DNA of 47,542 nt from Spirochaetaceae bacterium (GTDB lineage: Bacteria > Spirochaetota > Spirochaetia > Treponematales > Rectinemataceae). Positions within the stretch are counted from its first letter, which is position 1. Each line of letters begins with the position of its first letter. The notes beneath the pieces were generated by a model. The model did no database searches, was not told the origin of the DNA, and saw nothing but the letters and a program-made list of their open reading frames with translations. Location of the stretch: assembly GCA_026418115.1 (NCBI GenBank), contig JAOABY010000012.1, forward strand, positions 1-47,542, in the 5' to 3' direction. The position numbers were made by a program, and so were the translations under genes. Shown piece by piece: positions 1-9,156 of this stretch.

Positions 1-2
1 GA

Positions 3-128
3 CCCATGCAGTATGGGACTACTCAGGAATTTCTCAGATATTTCAGACTAAATTCGCTTGAAGTCCTTCCACAGCTCGATGAAATAGAACAGGCAAGATT
101 CTTCAAGCCTGAGACACCTGAAGGATGA
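3..128 (+). CDS. scpB: ScpB, C-terminal fragment (chromosome segregation)
   Basis: The frame is open from base 3 to a TGA at 126-128. It encodes about 41 residues that begin PMQYGTTQEFLRYF and continue LNSLEVLP. The YGTT-x-EFL-x-x-F-x-LxSLxxLP pattern is typical of the end of the second winged-helix domain of ScpB, the kleisin-associated subunit of the SMC-ScpAB condensin. The rest of the gene lies upstream of the window. The stop overlaps the next gene as ATGA. The scpB, pseudouridine synthase, cmk order is common in bacteria and supports the call. Only the tail is visible, so the call rests on one motif plus context. Confidence 0.8.
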   Translation, partial: PMQYGTTQEFLRYFRLNSLEVLPQLDEIEQARFFKPETPEG

Positions 129-898
129 GGGACGCCATGGAACACGTACGACCGCTTCGCCTGCACGCATTCCTTGCATCTGCCGGTATTGCTTCGAGAA
201 GAGCCTGCGAGGATCTCATCAGGCAGGGGCGCGTCACGGTAAATGGAAAATTGGCTGCAATCGGCTGCAAAGTTCTGGGGACGGAAGACATTCGTGTGGA
301 TGGTCAGGTCGTGCAAGGTTTGCCCTCCCATTTTCGCTATATTTTACTTAACAAACCGGAAGGCTATCTCTCTTCCATGACGGACCCCCAACAGCGCCCC
401 TGTGCAATCGATATACTGCGCAAAGGGGGTGTGTCTGAACGAGTCTATAACGTCGGGCGCCTGGATCAATGGTCCTGCGGCCTGCTGCTTTTCACGAATG
501 ATGGAGAACTCGCAGCCCGGATGGTCCATCCATCTGGAGGTTTCGACAAAGAATACCTTGTCGAAACCGACCTGCCCATCCCCCATGATTTTGCCGTTTC
601 TTTCACAAGAGGAATTCTGGTAGAAGGCGTACGATACAGAGCTTCCAGGGTGAAGCTGATAGATCCCACCCACGCGAACATTGTGCTGATCGAAGGCAAG
701 AACCGAGAGATTCGCAAGGTGTTGGCTCACTTTGGTCTGCGCGCCATGAAACTCCAGAGAATACGTATTGGCCCTCTCTCCGACCCGGATCTTCCTTCAG
801 GCGCATGGCGCGACCTCACTTCTGATGAAGTGGCATCGCTCAGAAATTGGAACAGCGCAGCATCCAGCATTCGTGACAGGGGAGGTGCACGCAAATGA
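125..898 (+). CDS. rluB: 16S/23S rRNA pseudouridine synthase, RsuA/RluB family
   Basis: The 257-residue protein isomerises a uridine in rRNA to pseudouridine. An S4 RNA-binding domain occupies about residues 10-70 (LRLHAFLASAGIASRRACED). The catalytic domain follows, with the family motif GRLDQWSCGLLLF at 111-123; Asp114 is the expected catalytic aspartate. The C-terminal part carries the usual NREIRKVLAHFG block. The ATG at 125 overlaps the scpB stop. A second ATG at 137 has a better Shine-Dalgarno (gaggg, about 7 nt upstream) and may be the real start. The stop overlaps the cmk ATG by 4 nt, so the two are translationally coupled. RluB and RsuA cannot be separated by eye. Confidence 0.9.
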   Translation: MRDAMEHVRPLRLHAFLASAGIASRRACEDLIRQGRVTVNGKLAAIGCKVLGTEDIRVDGQVVQGLPSHFRYILLNKPEGYLSSMTDPQQRPCAIDILRKGGVSERVYNVGRLDQWSCGLLLFTNDGELAARMVHPSGGFDKEYLVETDLPIPHDFAVSFTRGILVEGVRYRASRVKLIDPTHANIVLIEGKNREIRKVLAHFGLRAMKLQRIRIGPLSDPDLPSGAWRDLTSDEVASLRNWNSAASSIRDRGGARK

Positions 899-1578
899 AA
901 GTGGCCATCGATGGACCGGCCGGCTGCGGCAAGTCGACCATTGCCCGGATGATCGCAGAAAATCTTGGATTTCTGTATATCAACTCGGGCAATCTCTACA
1001 GAGCTGCTGCATGGCTCTGCATTCAGCATGGCGTGGACTGGCACGATGCAGATGCTGTAGTACAGGAAGTCAATCGACATCATTTTGAGTATCATGAGGA
1101 CGGCTCTGTATCGATAGATGGCATTCGCCTCTCAACCGAGCTGAGAACGCCTGAAGTCGATGCAATAGTTTCCCAGGTTTCAGCAATCCCCGCAGTTCGT
1201 GAAGAAGTCAATGCCATCATTCGAGCCATTGCTGAAGGGAGGGATGTGGTGAGTGAGGGGCGAGATATCACCACCATTGTATTTCCTGACGCTGAAGTAA
1301 AATTCTACCTGGACGCGTCAACGGAAGTACGAGCGATGCGACGTTATCGGGAACATGCTCACTCTGCAGAACAGAGTGAAGAAGCTGTCAGGAACCTGGA
1401 GCGCATTCGAAGAAATATCGAAATGCGAGATGTGCTGGACAGCTCAAAAGCAATTGGTGCACTCAAAATCGCACCCGATGCTCAGTATTTGGATACTTCT
1501 GACTTGACCATAGGGCAAGTTTATGAGAAAGTATACAACACAATTCTCCGTATAAGGAAAGCACATGGCAGAGAATAG
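895..1578 (+). CDS. cmk: Cytidylate kinase
   Basis: The 227-residue protein phosphorylates CMP and dCMP with ATP to give the diphosphates. A P-loop GPAGCGKST lies at residues 7-15. The NMP-kinase fold continues with INSGNLYRAAA (substrate-binding loop) and SEGRDITTIVFPDAEVKFYL, the conserved GRDI block. An arginine-rich LID, RAMRRYREHA, follows. Length is normal. The gene begins in the stop of the pseudouridine synthase (ATGA). Its last 14 nt overlap the start of rpsA, an unusually deep overlap. Some bacteria, including Treponema species as I recall, are annotated with Cmk fused to ribosomal protein S1; here the two are separate frames. Confidence 0.95.
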   Translation: MKVAIDGPAGCGKSTIARMIAENLGFLYINSGNLYRAAAWLCIQHGVDWHDADAVVQEVNRHHFEYHEDGSVSIDGIRLSTELRTPEVDAIVSQVSAIPAVREEVNAIIRAIAEGRDVVSEGRDITTIVFPDAEVKFYLDASTEVRAMRRYREHAHSAEQSEEAVRNLERIRRNIEMRDVLDSSKAIGALKIAPDAQYLDTSDLTIGQVYEKVYNTILRIRKAHGRE

Positions 1579-3292
1579 GGAAGTGGAAATGGACGTCTCT
1601 GGCCCCTCCCAGGACGGTTTCCAGACACAATTGCAGGAGCAGTACCTCAAGACGCTCGAGGCGCTGGAGGAGGGGGAAATTATCGAAGGCAAAGTCGTCC
1701 AGGTAAATGGCGACACGGTCTTCATCGATGTCGGATACAAGTCCGAAGGTAAAGTGAAGCTCGAGGAATTCGGGGACAATCCTCCCCGTGCCGGCGATAT
1801 CGTAAAAGTCGTCGTGGTCAAGAAAGAAACGGCGTCGGGAGACATAGTGATTTCCAAGAAAAAAGCGGATGAGCGCATTTTCTGGAAATCCGTTGCGGTC
1901 GCTTTCAAGGATCATGTACCTGTAGAAGGCACCATTGTAAAGGAAGTCAAGGGCGGCTTTGAAGTCGATCTGGGCCACGGACTTACAGGCTTCCTGCCTG
2001 CCAGCAAGGCTGATATTCAGCGCGTGGAAAAAGGCGACGCTCTGATTGGTGTCAGAGGAAGGTTCTATCTTGAACGCCTCTATGCCGACAGGAAAATCAA
2101 TATCATCCTCAACAGGCGCAAGCTGATGGAAGAGGAAATCGAACACCGACGGAATGAGTTCTTCCAGACCGTGCAGATCGGTGACACAGTCAAGGGCGTC
2201 GTGAAAAGCTTTACCAGCTTTGGCGCGTTTATCGATCTTGGCGGATTCGATGGCCTTCTCCATATCAACGACATGAGCTGGGGCCATGTTACGAGGCCCA
2301 AGGATTTTGTCCGCAAGGGCCAGGAAATTGAGCTGAAAGTCATCAGACTCGATCCGGAAGAGAAGCGTATCAACCTTTCGCTCAAGCATTTCACCCCCGA
2401 TCCATGGAACAGCTTCGAGGAAAAGTACCACGTCAATGACATCGTCAAGGGGAAGGTCACCAAACTGACAGACTATGGTGCCTTTATCGAGCTTGAGGAA
2501 GGCATTGAAGGTCTTGCCCACATTTCTGAGTTCTCATGGGTCAAGAAGGTCCGCAAGCCCGAAGACATGCTCAAACCCGGTGATGTGGTGGACTGCATGA
2601 TCCTTGGCTATGATATTCCGGCAGGTAAGGTTTCTCTCGGTCTCAAGCAGGTCATGCCCAACCCCTGGGATACCATCGATCAGACCTATCCTGTCGGCAC
2701 TCGCCTGAAACGAAAGATCGTCAAGGTTACCAATGCCGGAGCCTTCATCGAGCTCGAAGAAGGAATAGATGGTTTCCTGCATATCGATGACTATTCGTGG
2801 ACCCAGAAAATCAAGAATCCTTCTTCTGTCCTGCACGAGGGCGATGAAATTGAAGTAATCGTGCTTGAAAGCAATCCTGAGGAAAGAAACATCAGGCTCG
2901 GCGTCAAGCAGCTCAGCGAAGATCCCTGGAAATCTTTCGCAAAGACCTACAGGGTCGGGTCGATTGTGGAAGGAACCGTGTCCAATGTGACGGATTTCGG
3001 CGTCTTCGTGAAAGTCCCTGGTGACATTGAAGGTCTCATCAAGAAGCAGGATCTCGTGTCCGACAGGTCCGAATCCTATGAAGATGCCCTGAAGAAGTAT
3101 CAGTCTGGCATGCAGGTCAAGGCTGTGGTGGTAGATCTCAATGCGGATCGCCAGAAGCTCGGCCTTTCCATTCGCGACCTTGTCCAGAGGCAGCAGCGTG
3201 AGGAACTTTCGCGCTTCATGCAGGAAGACGAGAACGAATCAGGCTATACGCTTGGTGACCTCCTGAAGGCGAAAGACAAGGGCAACGACTGA
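1565..3292 (+). CDS. rpsA: 30S ribosomal protein S1
   Basis: The 575-residue protein helps the 30S subunit bind mRNA leaders. Six S1 (OB-fold) repeats are visible. They start near residues 37 (GEIIEGKVVQVNGDTVFIDV), 119, 206 (GDTVKGVVKSFTSFGAFIDL), 292, 378 and 465. Repeats 3 to 6 carry the strong FGAFI/LLHI RNA-binding pattern and the first two are divergent, as usual in S1. An acidic C-terminal tail follows. The ATG lies inside the end of cmk, in a different frame. The preceding aaggaaagcac supplies a Shine-Dalgarno. A sigma-54 activator gene starts 25 nt downstream. Confidence 0.96.
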   Translation: MAENREVEMDVSGPSQDGFQTQLQEQYLKTLEALEEGEIIEGKVVQVNGDTVFIDVGYKSEGKVKLEEFGDNPPRAGDIVKVVVVKKETASGDIVISKKKADERIFWKSVAVAFKDHVPVEGTIVKEVKGGFEVDLGHGLTGFLPASKADIQRVEKGDALIGVRGRFYLERLYADRKINIILNRRKLMEEEIEHRRNEFFQTVQIGDTVKGVVKSFTSFGAFIDLGGFDGLLHINDMSWGHVTRPKDFVRKGQEIELKVIRLDPEEKRINLSLKHFTPDPWNSFEEKYHVNDIVKGKVTKLTDYGAFIELEEGIEGLAHISEFSWVKKVRKPEDMLKPGDVVDCMILGYDIPAGKVSLGLKQVMPNPWDTIDQTYPVGTRLKRKIVKVTNAGAFIELEEGIDGFLHIDDYSWTQKIKNPSSVLHEGDEIEVIVLESNPEERNIRLGVKQLSEDPWKSFAKTYRVGSIVEGTVSNVTDFGVFVKVPGDIEGLIKKQDLVSDRSESYEDALKKYQSGMQVKAVVVDLNADRQKLGLSIRDLVQRQQREELSRFMQEDENESGYTLGDLLKAKDKGND

Positions 3293-3317
3293 TCCATCTG
3301 CGACCGATGGACCCAGC

Positions 3318-4838
3318 ATGATGACAATGGTTACTGTGGTCGATCCTGAGAAATTCCGCGCTCTGATTGATATCAATGCGCGTCTGAACTCGAGCGTAAC
3401 CGACTACAGAGCCCTGCTTGAAACAATTGTAGACTCTGCAGCGAGGCTGGCCGATGCTGAAGCGGCGAGCCTCGCGCTTTTTGACCCCAGGGGAGCTGTG
3501 CTCAGATTCGTGATTGCTACAGGCCCCAAGGCAAAAGAACTCAGAGGGATGGAAATACCTTCCAATGAAGGCATCGCCGGCTGGGTATTCTCGAATGCGA
3601 GACCGCTGATGGTCAACGATGCTGCTGCCGACAGCCGTTTCTCACCATCGGTTGGCAACGAAATCTCTTATGCCACCAGATCGATCCTTGCAGTACCCCT
3701 CAAGATTCGTGACAGGGTGGAAGGCGTAATCGAGCTGGTGAACAAGAAGGCTGGCGGTATCTTTACCGGAGATGATCTTTCGTGGCTCGAGATATTCGCA
3801 GTACAGGCTGGAATAGCGCTGGATAATGCCCGCGTGTATGATAAAGCCAGAAATGAACTGGATTATCTTCAGCAGCGAACGATGGAGCAGCAAGGTTGGC
3901 ATCCGCTTGTCTATGCATCGAAAATAATGCAGGACCGACTCGATCTCGTGAAAAGGGTAGCCCCCAGCGAGGCATCAGTTCTGATCCTCGGTGAGAGCGG
4001 AGTTGGCAAGGAGCTCATTGCGGAACAGATACACCTGCTTTCAAAGCGTGCTGGCAAACCATTTGTACGCGTCAATTGTGCTGCCTTGCCGGAATCATTG
4101 CTGGAGAGTGAACTCTTCGGGCATGTACGAGGGGCTTTTACCGATGCGGTACAGGACAGGGCAGGGCGTTTCGAGGCAGCTGAAGGCGGGACAATCTTTC
4201 TTGATGAGATAGCTGAACTGCCTCTGCGGCTTCAGGCAAAACTGCTCAGAGTAATTCAGCAGAAAACCTTCGAAAGAGTAGGGTCCTCGACTACCAGACA
4301 TGCCGATGTAAGAATCCTTGCAGCGACCAACAGAGACGTCGAGGCAATGGTAAAAGCTCAGCAATTCAGGAACGATCTCTACTACAGGCTGAATGTGCTT
4401 CCGATCCATATACCTCCTCTCAGAGAGAGGGTCGAAGACATCCCCGTCCTGGCCAACCATTTTTTGCGAATGTATGCACGAGAGATGAACAGGCCTGGCA
4501 TGACCTTCTCTGATGAAGCGATGCAGCACATGCTTTCCTATGCGTGGCCGGGCAATATACGGGAGCTGGAGAACGCTATAGAGAGAGCTGTGCTCATTGC
4601 AAAGTCCTCCTGTATCGGCGTTGCCGATCTCATGCTGGGTAATGCACCTGCTGCTACGAGTGCGATGGGAGAGCAGGATCTCCGTGAAGCAGTGACACAA
4701 TTCAAGCGACAGTTCATTCTTTCTGCGCTTGAACGCAATCGGTGGAATCAGACAAGGACCGCGCATAAGCTGAATATCCAGCGCACCTACTTGTCACGCT
4801 TGATAAAAGAGCTCAATATTCTTCAAACCAAGGAGTGA
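3318..4838 (+). CDS. GAF-domain sigma-54-dependent transcriptional activator
   Basis: The 506-residue enhancer-binding protein has three parts. A GAF sensory domain occupies about residues 20-175 (DAEAASLALFD, GIAGWVFSNARPLMVND). A sigma-54 AAA+ ATPase domain occupies about 190-430, with Walker A GESGVGKE at 225-232 and Walker B GGTIFLDE at 290-297. A Fis-type helix-turn-helix ends the protein (NRWNQTRTAHKLNIQRTYLSRL). The loop that contacts sigma-54 reads GAFTDA (272-277) instead of the consensus GAFTGA. There is no receiver domain, so it probably senses a small ligand rather than a phosphorelay. It sits behind rpsA and 3 nt before a membrane TPR gene. The targets and the signal are not visible here. 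Confidence 0.93.
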   Translation: MMTMVTVVDPEKFRALIDINARLNSSVTDYRALLETIVDSAARLADAEAASLALFDPRGAVLRFVIATGPKAKELRGMEIPSNEGIAGWVFSNARPLMVNDAAADSRFSPSVGNEISYATRSILAVPLKIRDRVEGVIELVNKKAGGIFTGDDLSWLEIFAVQAGIALDNARVYDKARNELDYLQQRTMEQQGWHPLVYASKIMQDRLDLVKRVAPSEASVLILGESGVGKELIAEQIHLLSKRAGKPFVRVNCAALPESLLESELFGHVRGAFTDAVQDRAGRFEAAEGGTIFLDEIAELPLRLQAKLLRVIQQKTFERVGSSTTRHADVRILAATNRDVEAMVKAQQFRNDLYYRLNVLPIHIPPLRERVEDIPVLANHFLRMYAREMNRPGMTFSDEAMQHMLSYAWPGNIRELENAIERAVLIAKSSCIGVADLMLGNAPAATSAMGEQDLREAVTQFKRQFILSALERNRWNQTRTAHKLNIQRTYLSRLIKELNILQTKE

Positions 4839-4841
4839 TCC

Positions 4842-5570
4842 GTGAATCAGAAACAGACAGACACAAGGGATATGACTGCATCGAGGGAAACAACGGAAAA
4901 TAAAACCTTTGCAGAACGGCTTGGCGAATACATCGCTTCCCACCGCATGCTCATACTGGGTATCGCAATTGGCATCGCGCTTGCACTTGCAGGCGTGGGG
5001 ATATACTCTGCGGTATCCGAGAATGCAGCAGCGGCTTCTTCCCGCGCAATGGAATCTGTAGAAACAAAGCTGGAAGAGTGGTCCAAGGAGACCGATGAGA
5101 CCAAGAAAGCGGACCTTGAGAAGACCATTCTTGCAGATATTGAAGCTCTCTCAAAACGATGGCCGCGTTCGATTGCCGCACAGCGTGCACTGCTCAGAAA
5201 GGCGGGCATTCTGTCGCAGAAAAAGGAATGGCCTGATGCTGAGCAAGCTGCGCTCGACGCTTTTGGAAGAAACAAATCGTCGTATGCCGCACCAGTGGCA
5301 CTTTCGCTGGCTGCGGTTGCTGCAGAGGAGTCAGGTAATATTGATGCAGCAATAGGGCATTATGAGACGCTCGCCAAGGATTATATCAAGGATAATCCGC
5401 TTGCAGCCAATGCCCTGTTCAATCTCGGCCGGCTCTATGAGTCCAAAGGGGACTATGCGAAGGCCAAAACTACCTATGAGAAGCTGGTTGCAGAGATAGG
5501 TACTTCCGAATGGGCTCTGCTCGCCAAGAATAGATTGATATTCATGGTTTCAGCCGGACTTGCCAAGTAG
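4842..5570 (+). CDS. Membrane-anchored TPR protein, YfgM-like topology
   Basis: The 242-residue protein starts at a GTG, 6 nt after an AGGAG Shine-Dalgarno that overlaps the preceding stop codon. A hydrophilic N-terminus of about 33 residues precedes one transmembrane helix (MLILGIAIGIALALAGVGIY, about 36-55). The rest is extracytoplasmic and alanine-rich. It contains tetratricopeptide-type repeats near the end, such as ANALFNLGRLYESKGDYAKA. This layout resembles YfgM/BamD-type periplasmic scaffold proteins, but sequence similarity is not decisive. It is almost certainly co-transcribed with the sigma-54 activator. Confidence 0.8.
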   Translation: MNQKQTDTRDMTASRETTENKTFAERLGEYIASHRMLILGIAIGIALALAGVGIYSAVSENAAAASSRAMESVETKLEEWSKETDETKKADLEKTILADIEALSKRWPRSIAAQRALLRKAGILSQKKEWPDAEQAALDAFGRNKSSYAAPVALSLAAVAAEESGNIDAAIGHYETLAKDYIKDNPLAANALFNLGRLYESKGDYAKAKTTYEKLVAEIGTSEWALLAKNRLIFMVSAGLAK

Positions 5571-5599
5571 CAGGGCAATTGGATTGAAGCTGCTGATAA

Positions 5600-5638
5600 G
5601 GCGTTCCTTCGGTACGGTGTGAGTGCAGGGGGAACGCC
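5600..5638 (+). terminator. Possible weak hairpin after the TPR gene
   Basis: GGCGTTCC at 5600-5607 pairs perfectly with GGAACGCC at 5631-5638 across a 23-nt loop. It lies in the 102-nt gap before the lipoprotein gene. The following bases (aaatttgttg) form only a poor U tract. It could be a weak terminator or a leader structure. I see no convincing promoter in the gap. Confidence 0.3.
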
Positions 5639-5672
5639 AAATTTGTTGTGAAAAGTAGGAAGGTTTGCCGTA

Positions 5673-6419
5673 ATGAGCGCCGAAATTGTGAAAAAGCTGA
5701 ATATTTCCTTAACTGGAATGATATTACTGCTTTTTTTCCGGTCCTGCGGCATGCCATCTTCCGAATATCTCTATCCACCGGTAGCATTTGAAGATCTTGG
5801 AGGCGCACTCAAACTCACCCATGATGAGAGAAATCTCCAGGATGCACTCATTCAGACTCTGTTCAGAGGCTATGAGTTTTACTACCGCTGTTTTGCTTCA
5901 GAGCAGGATGCACAGAATTCCAGGCAGCGTCTGGATTCTCTGGCTTCTACCTATGAATACTCACCTGAAACCTTCATTCGGCAGATTGCGGCTTCCGGTT
6001 ATGTAAGGCTTCCCAGATTGCTGGATGATTTGACCACCACTGACAACTCGATGCCACCTTTGATAAGGAAGAGTTATCTTTCAGATTTGGGAGCTACAGA
6101 ATTTACCTTGCATCTCTATCCCAATCGAAGATGGACGATTTCATCCGACAGGGACCTCTCTGAAGAAGCACCATTGATTCAGGGTATTGTCAGAAACAAA
6201 AATACAGAAGGCCAGGTTGCATGGTCAGATTTCAGCCAGAGAGACAGCTACGCTGTTGGAGATTCCGATTTTTCTTCGAATGCGGCTCTTGTTCCCGGGC
6301 AACCTGTATACCTCCTGCTGTGTGCGGTATCGTATGGTACTTCACAGGAATCCCTTGGCGTAATTCTTTACAGTGAGCCCCGTATCCTGGGACCGATAGC
6401 ATATTATCCTGAAGGTTAG
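5673..6419 (+). CDS. Putative lipoprotein of unknown function
   Basis: The 248-residue protein starts at an ATG preceded by an AGGAAGG Shine-Dalgarno. The N-terminus has charged residues (VKKLN), a hydrophobic core (TGMILLLFF) and then RSC at 23-25. Cys25 is a likely lipidation site; spirochaete lipoboxes are looser than the E. coli consensus. The mature part is polar, beta-rich in appearance and has no motif I recognise. Expected location is the periplasmic face of a membrane. It ends convergently with the radical SAM gene across a 184-nt gap (6420-6603), where I see neither a gene nor a clear terminator. Confidence 0.75.
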   Translation: MSAEIVKKLNISLTGMILLLFFRSCGMPSSEYLYPPVAFEDLGGALKLTHDERNLQDALIQTLFRGYEFYYRCFASEQDAQNSRQRLDSLASTYEYSPETFIRQIAASGYVRLPRLLDDLTTTDNSMPPLIRKSYLSDLGATEFTLHLYPNRRWTISSDRDLSEEAPLIQGIVRNKNTEGQVAWSDFSQRDSYAVGDSDFSSNAALVPGQPVYLLLCAVSYGTSQESLGVILYSEPRILGPIAYYPEG

Positions 6420-6603
6420 CTACGTTTGGCTTTCCGCATGGATTCTCATTCGGCAGCCCCAAAAAACATTCTGTAGAGAAGGGGATAAATGTGGAATATT
6501 ATGTAAAGATTCTTCTGAAAAAAGACATTTCTGGCAGTTCGCATAATGTATATTCTGTCTACCATAAGGCATGAAAACCATTGAAGGATTCCTGCACACC
6601 TCT

Positions 6604-9156
6604 TTAGAGTGCCTCCTCCAGCGGGATAAGAGATCCTGATGCGGCATCCAATGAGAGACAGGCAATTCTCGTTGCCTTGAAGGAGGTTTCAGAGATTTGG
6701 CTCGTGGAAAAATGCTCTCTGAGTTTTTTCAGCACATTGAAGACCTTTCTGTCTGGAGCCGGCGCATGTTCTACAATGCTCAAAGTTCTCAGAGACTCAT
6801 CGGAAATTTTCCATGAGATAAGATCCTCTGCATGCTGTTTCAGTAATTTCATGGCTTCCTTCCAGCTTTGGTCTTCAAAGAACATGAAAGACCATTCGGC
6901 TGCATGAAAATAAGAATGTAATGAACGTCTTTTCTCATCTTTCATTAGAGGCTTCAACCTGAGACTCTCAATTCTCAACCCCTGGGGAAGTCTGCTATTG
7001 ATAGATTCGACAATTGATAAGATATCAACAAAAGATAGAGAATCCTTTACAAGAATGACTGCTTTGAGAACCTCTCCATAACCTTCTATGCCAAGTGGCA
7101 AAGGAGGTGTAAGCTCGATTTTGGGTTGAGGGTTGAATCCTTCTGTATATGCCATTTCTAGGCCAGACATCTGGAAAGCTCTGGAGAACGCAAAAGATAC
7201 TGCATGCAAAGGATAATAGACAGCTTTGCCCGTTTTCGACCATTTTGCAACAAGAATCGTCTCAATGAAGGATTCTTCCGACGCATATGGTACTGACCGC
7301 AAGACCCCATCCATGGAATTCACTATATTATGTATACTATCAGATACTACTACTGTTTCTTTGTTGCACACTCCGCATGGTTCCGTACATAATACATTAC
7401 ATGCTGAAGTAATCTTTTCGAGCCTTGCATTTGTCTGCTGCTTTTCCAGCCATCTTTTACTTATGCCAAGAGAGATATCATTCCATGGCAAGGATAGTGC
7501 CTGGTTCTTTTCTGCAAGATACAGTTCCCATGCGCTCTCCCCTGCTCTCATATTGAAATCCTGCAGCACCTTGCGCCAGAGATCCCAATCGCAATGCTCC
7601 TCCCATGCATCGAGTCTTGCACCTCTGGCATATGCCATTTCGATGATTTCACCAACCCTGTCATCTCCTCTGGAAAGAATACCTTCAAGAACAGATAGAA
7701 ATGGAGGATGATACGAAAGGGAGATGTTTCGGAATGACCTCAATTTGCTCTTGAGGGCTTTGATTGTTTCCAGAGCATCCTGTTCGCCAAGCTGGCTCTC
7801 TCTTTCGAAGGGTGTATGGGGTTTGGGAACGAAGGTTCCTATGTTTACATGCAGCGTCATTTTCGATGACTTTGCTATGCGAGCGAGGTATGCAGCAATC
7901 TCTTCAGCTTCTCTCAACCCTCTTCCCGGAACAGGAAGACCAATCATGAAGTAGAATTTGGCAGAGCGGAATCCCTTTCTGGCGGCCTCTTCGATGATTC
8001 CAAGAACTTTTTCAAGCGGCACATCCTTGTTCATGGAGTGCTGCCATTCCTTTACGGGTGTTTCAACGGCAAAAGTCAGGCCTGATTTTCTGACTTCTGA
8101 AATTTTTTCAAGCAATGGCAAGGTAAAACTTTCCACTTTCAGGCTTGGAAGCTGGAATGATATTCGTTTTTCACTCCATCTTTTATTCAGCCTTTCAAAC
8201 AGATCGAGAATGCCAGGATAATCACCCGAAGAAAGTGAAGCAAGCGTGATTTCCCTGTATCCTTTGCGCTGAACCAGCATTTCGACCTCTTGTTCAATAA
8301 TTGCTGCTGGCTTTGCACGCTGGGGACGATAGAAATAGCCCGCATGGCAGAAGCGGCAACCATTGGGACAGCCGCGCATGATCTCTACTGTTCCATGACT
8401 CTGCACCGGGTTGAGAACAGGAATAGGAAACAATGGCTCATAGAGGGTATATGAAAAATCACTAAATACTGATCTTCTGACTCTGTGATCATCCCGGATA
8501 TTCAGCTTCTTTCTTATGGCAGGAGAAATCCATACCGATGGATGCTCGGCAAGCGCAGAGAGCAGCTGAAGTCGGGACGCACCTGATTGTTTCAACCCTG
8601 CAAGCTTCTCAATGACTTCAAAGAATCCGGCTTCCGCTTCTCCGATCCACGCAGCATCTATGAACGCTCCAAAAGGATGAGGGTTGGACATGGCAGGACC
8701 GCCGGCAATAACGAGAGGAGCCTCATCACCACGGTCTTCCGCATGAAGCGGGATTTTGCCACAGTCAAGCACTGCAAGCATATTTGTGGCAAGCAATTCA
8801 TATCCCACAGAAAAAGCAATCATATCGCACTGGTGCAGGGGGATACCGCTTTCCAACGTGTACAGAGGGATATTTCTTTTTCTTAAAAGAGCTTCAAAAT
8901 CAGGAGCCGGTGCAAACACTCGCTCGCAAACGACTTTGTCCCTCAAGGTCATCATCTTGGAATACAGAATTCTCAAGGCATTGTTGGACATTCCGATTTC
9001 GTAGAGATCGGGAAAGCATAGTGCGATACGCAACCTTGTATCTTCAGGTTCAATGGGCGGGACAGCATCGACTTCGCCGCCAATGTATCGGGCGGGTTTT
9101 TCAATGGCAGCGAGCTCATTGCCGAATATCCTTACAGGATCTAGAAAGGCTTTCAT
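6604..9156 (-). CDS. B12-binding-like radical SAM protein fused to DUF2344
   Basis: The 850-residue protein has two parts. The N-terminal part matches the TIGR03960-type radical SAM family: a Rossmann-like region resembling a B12-binding fold (about 30-180), then the radical SAM core with GCPNGCRFCHAG, where Cys263, Cys267 and Cys270 should bind the [4Fe-4S] cluster. The C-terminal part, about 600-850, matches DUF2344/TIGR03936 (FAFSRAFQMSGLEMAYTEGF, NPQPKIELTPPLPLG). The parts are separate genes in some bacteria. I chose the ATG at 9154-9156 because it overlaps the rodA stop (ATGA) and follows an AGAAGG Shine-Dalgarno. A longer frame to 9216 lies inside rodA. The substrate is unknown. Confidence 0.9.
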   Translation of the reverse strand: MKAFLDPVRIFGNELAAIEKPARYIGGEVDAVPPIEPEDTRLRIALCFPDLYEIGMSNNALRILYSKMMTLRDKVVCERVFAPAPDFEALLRKRNIPLYTLESGIPLHQCDMIAFSVGYELLATNMLAVLDCGKIPLHAEDRGDEAPLVIAGGPAMSNPHPFGAFIDAAWIGEAEAGFFEVIEKLAGLKQSGASRLQLLSALAEHPSVWISPAIRKKLNIRDDHRVRRSVFSDFSYTLYEPLFPIPVLNPVQSHGTVEIMRGCPNGCRFCHAGYFYRPQRAKPAAIIEQEVEMLVQRKGYREITLASLSSGDYPGILDLFERLNKRWSEKRISFQLPSLKVESFTLPLLEKISEVRKSGLTFAVETPVKEWQHSMNKDVPLEKVLGIIEEAARKGFRSAKFYFMIGLPVPGRGLREAEEIAAYLARIAKSSKMTLHVNIGTFVPKPHTPFERESQLGEQDALETIKALKSKLRSFRNISLSYHPPFLSVLEGILSRGDDRVGEIIEMAYARGARLDAWEEHCDWDLWRKVLQDFNMRAGESAWELYLAEKNQALSLPWNDISLGISKRWLEKQQTNARLEKITSACNVLCTEPCGVCNKETVVVSDSIHNIVNSMDGVLRSVPYASEESFIETILVAKWSKTGKAVYYPLHAVSFAFSRAFQMSGLEMAYTEGFNPQPKIELTPPLPLGIEGYGEVLKAVILVKDSLSFVDILSIVESINSRLPQGLRIESLRLKPLMKDEKRRSLHSYFHAAEWSFMFFEDQSWKEAMKLLKQHAEDLISWKISDESLRTLSIVEHAPAPDRKVFNVLKKLREHFSTSQISETSFKATRIACLSLDAASGSLIPLEEAL

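Noticed and set aside
1463-2521. Long open frame (352 codons) antisense to rpsA
   Set aside because: It is the mirror of a strongly conserved S1 gene, has no family similarity and reflects codon bias of the real gene.
5600-5638. Hairpin treated as a riboswitch-like leader of the lipoprotein gene
   Set aside because: There is only one 8-bp stem with a long loop and no conserved aptamer sequence; kept only as a low-confidence hairpin.
6420-6603. Small gene or terminator in the convergent gap after the first lipoprotein
   Set aside because: No frame with a ribosome site and no stem followed by a T tract could be found.
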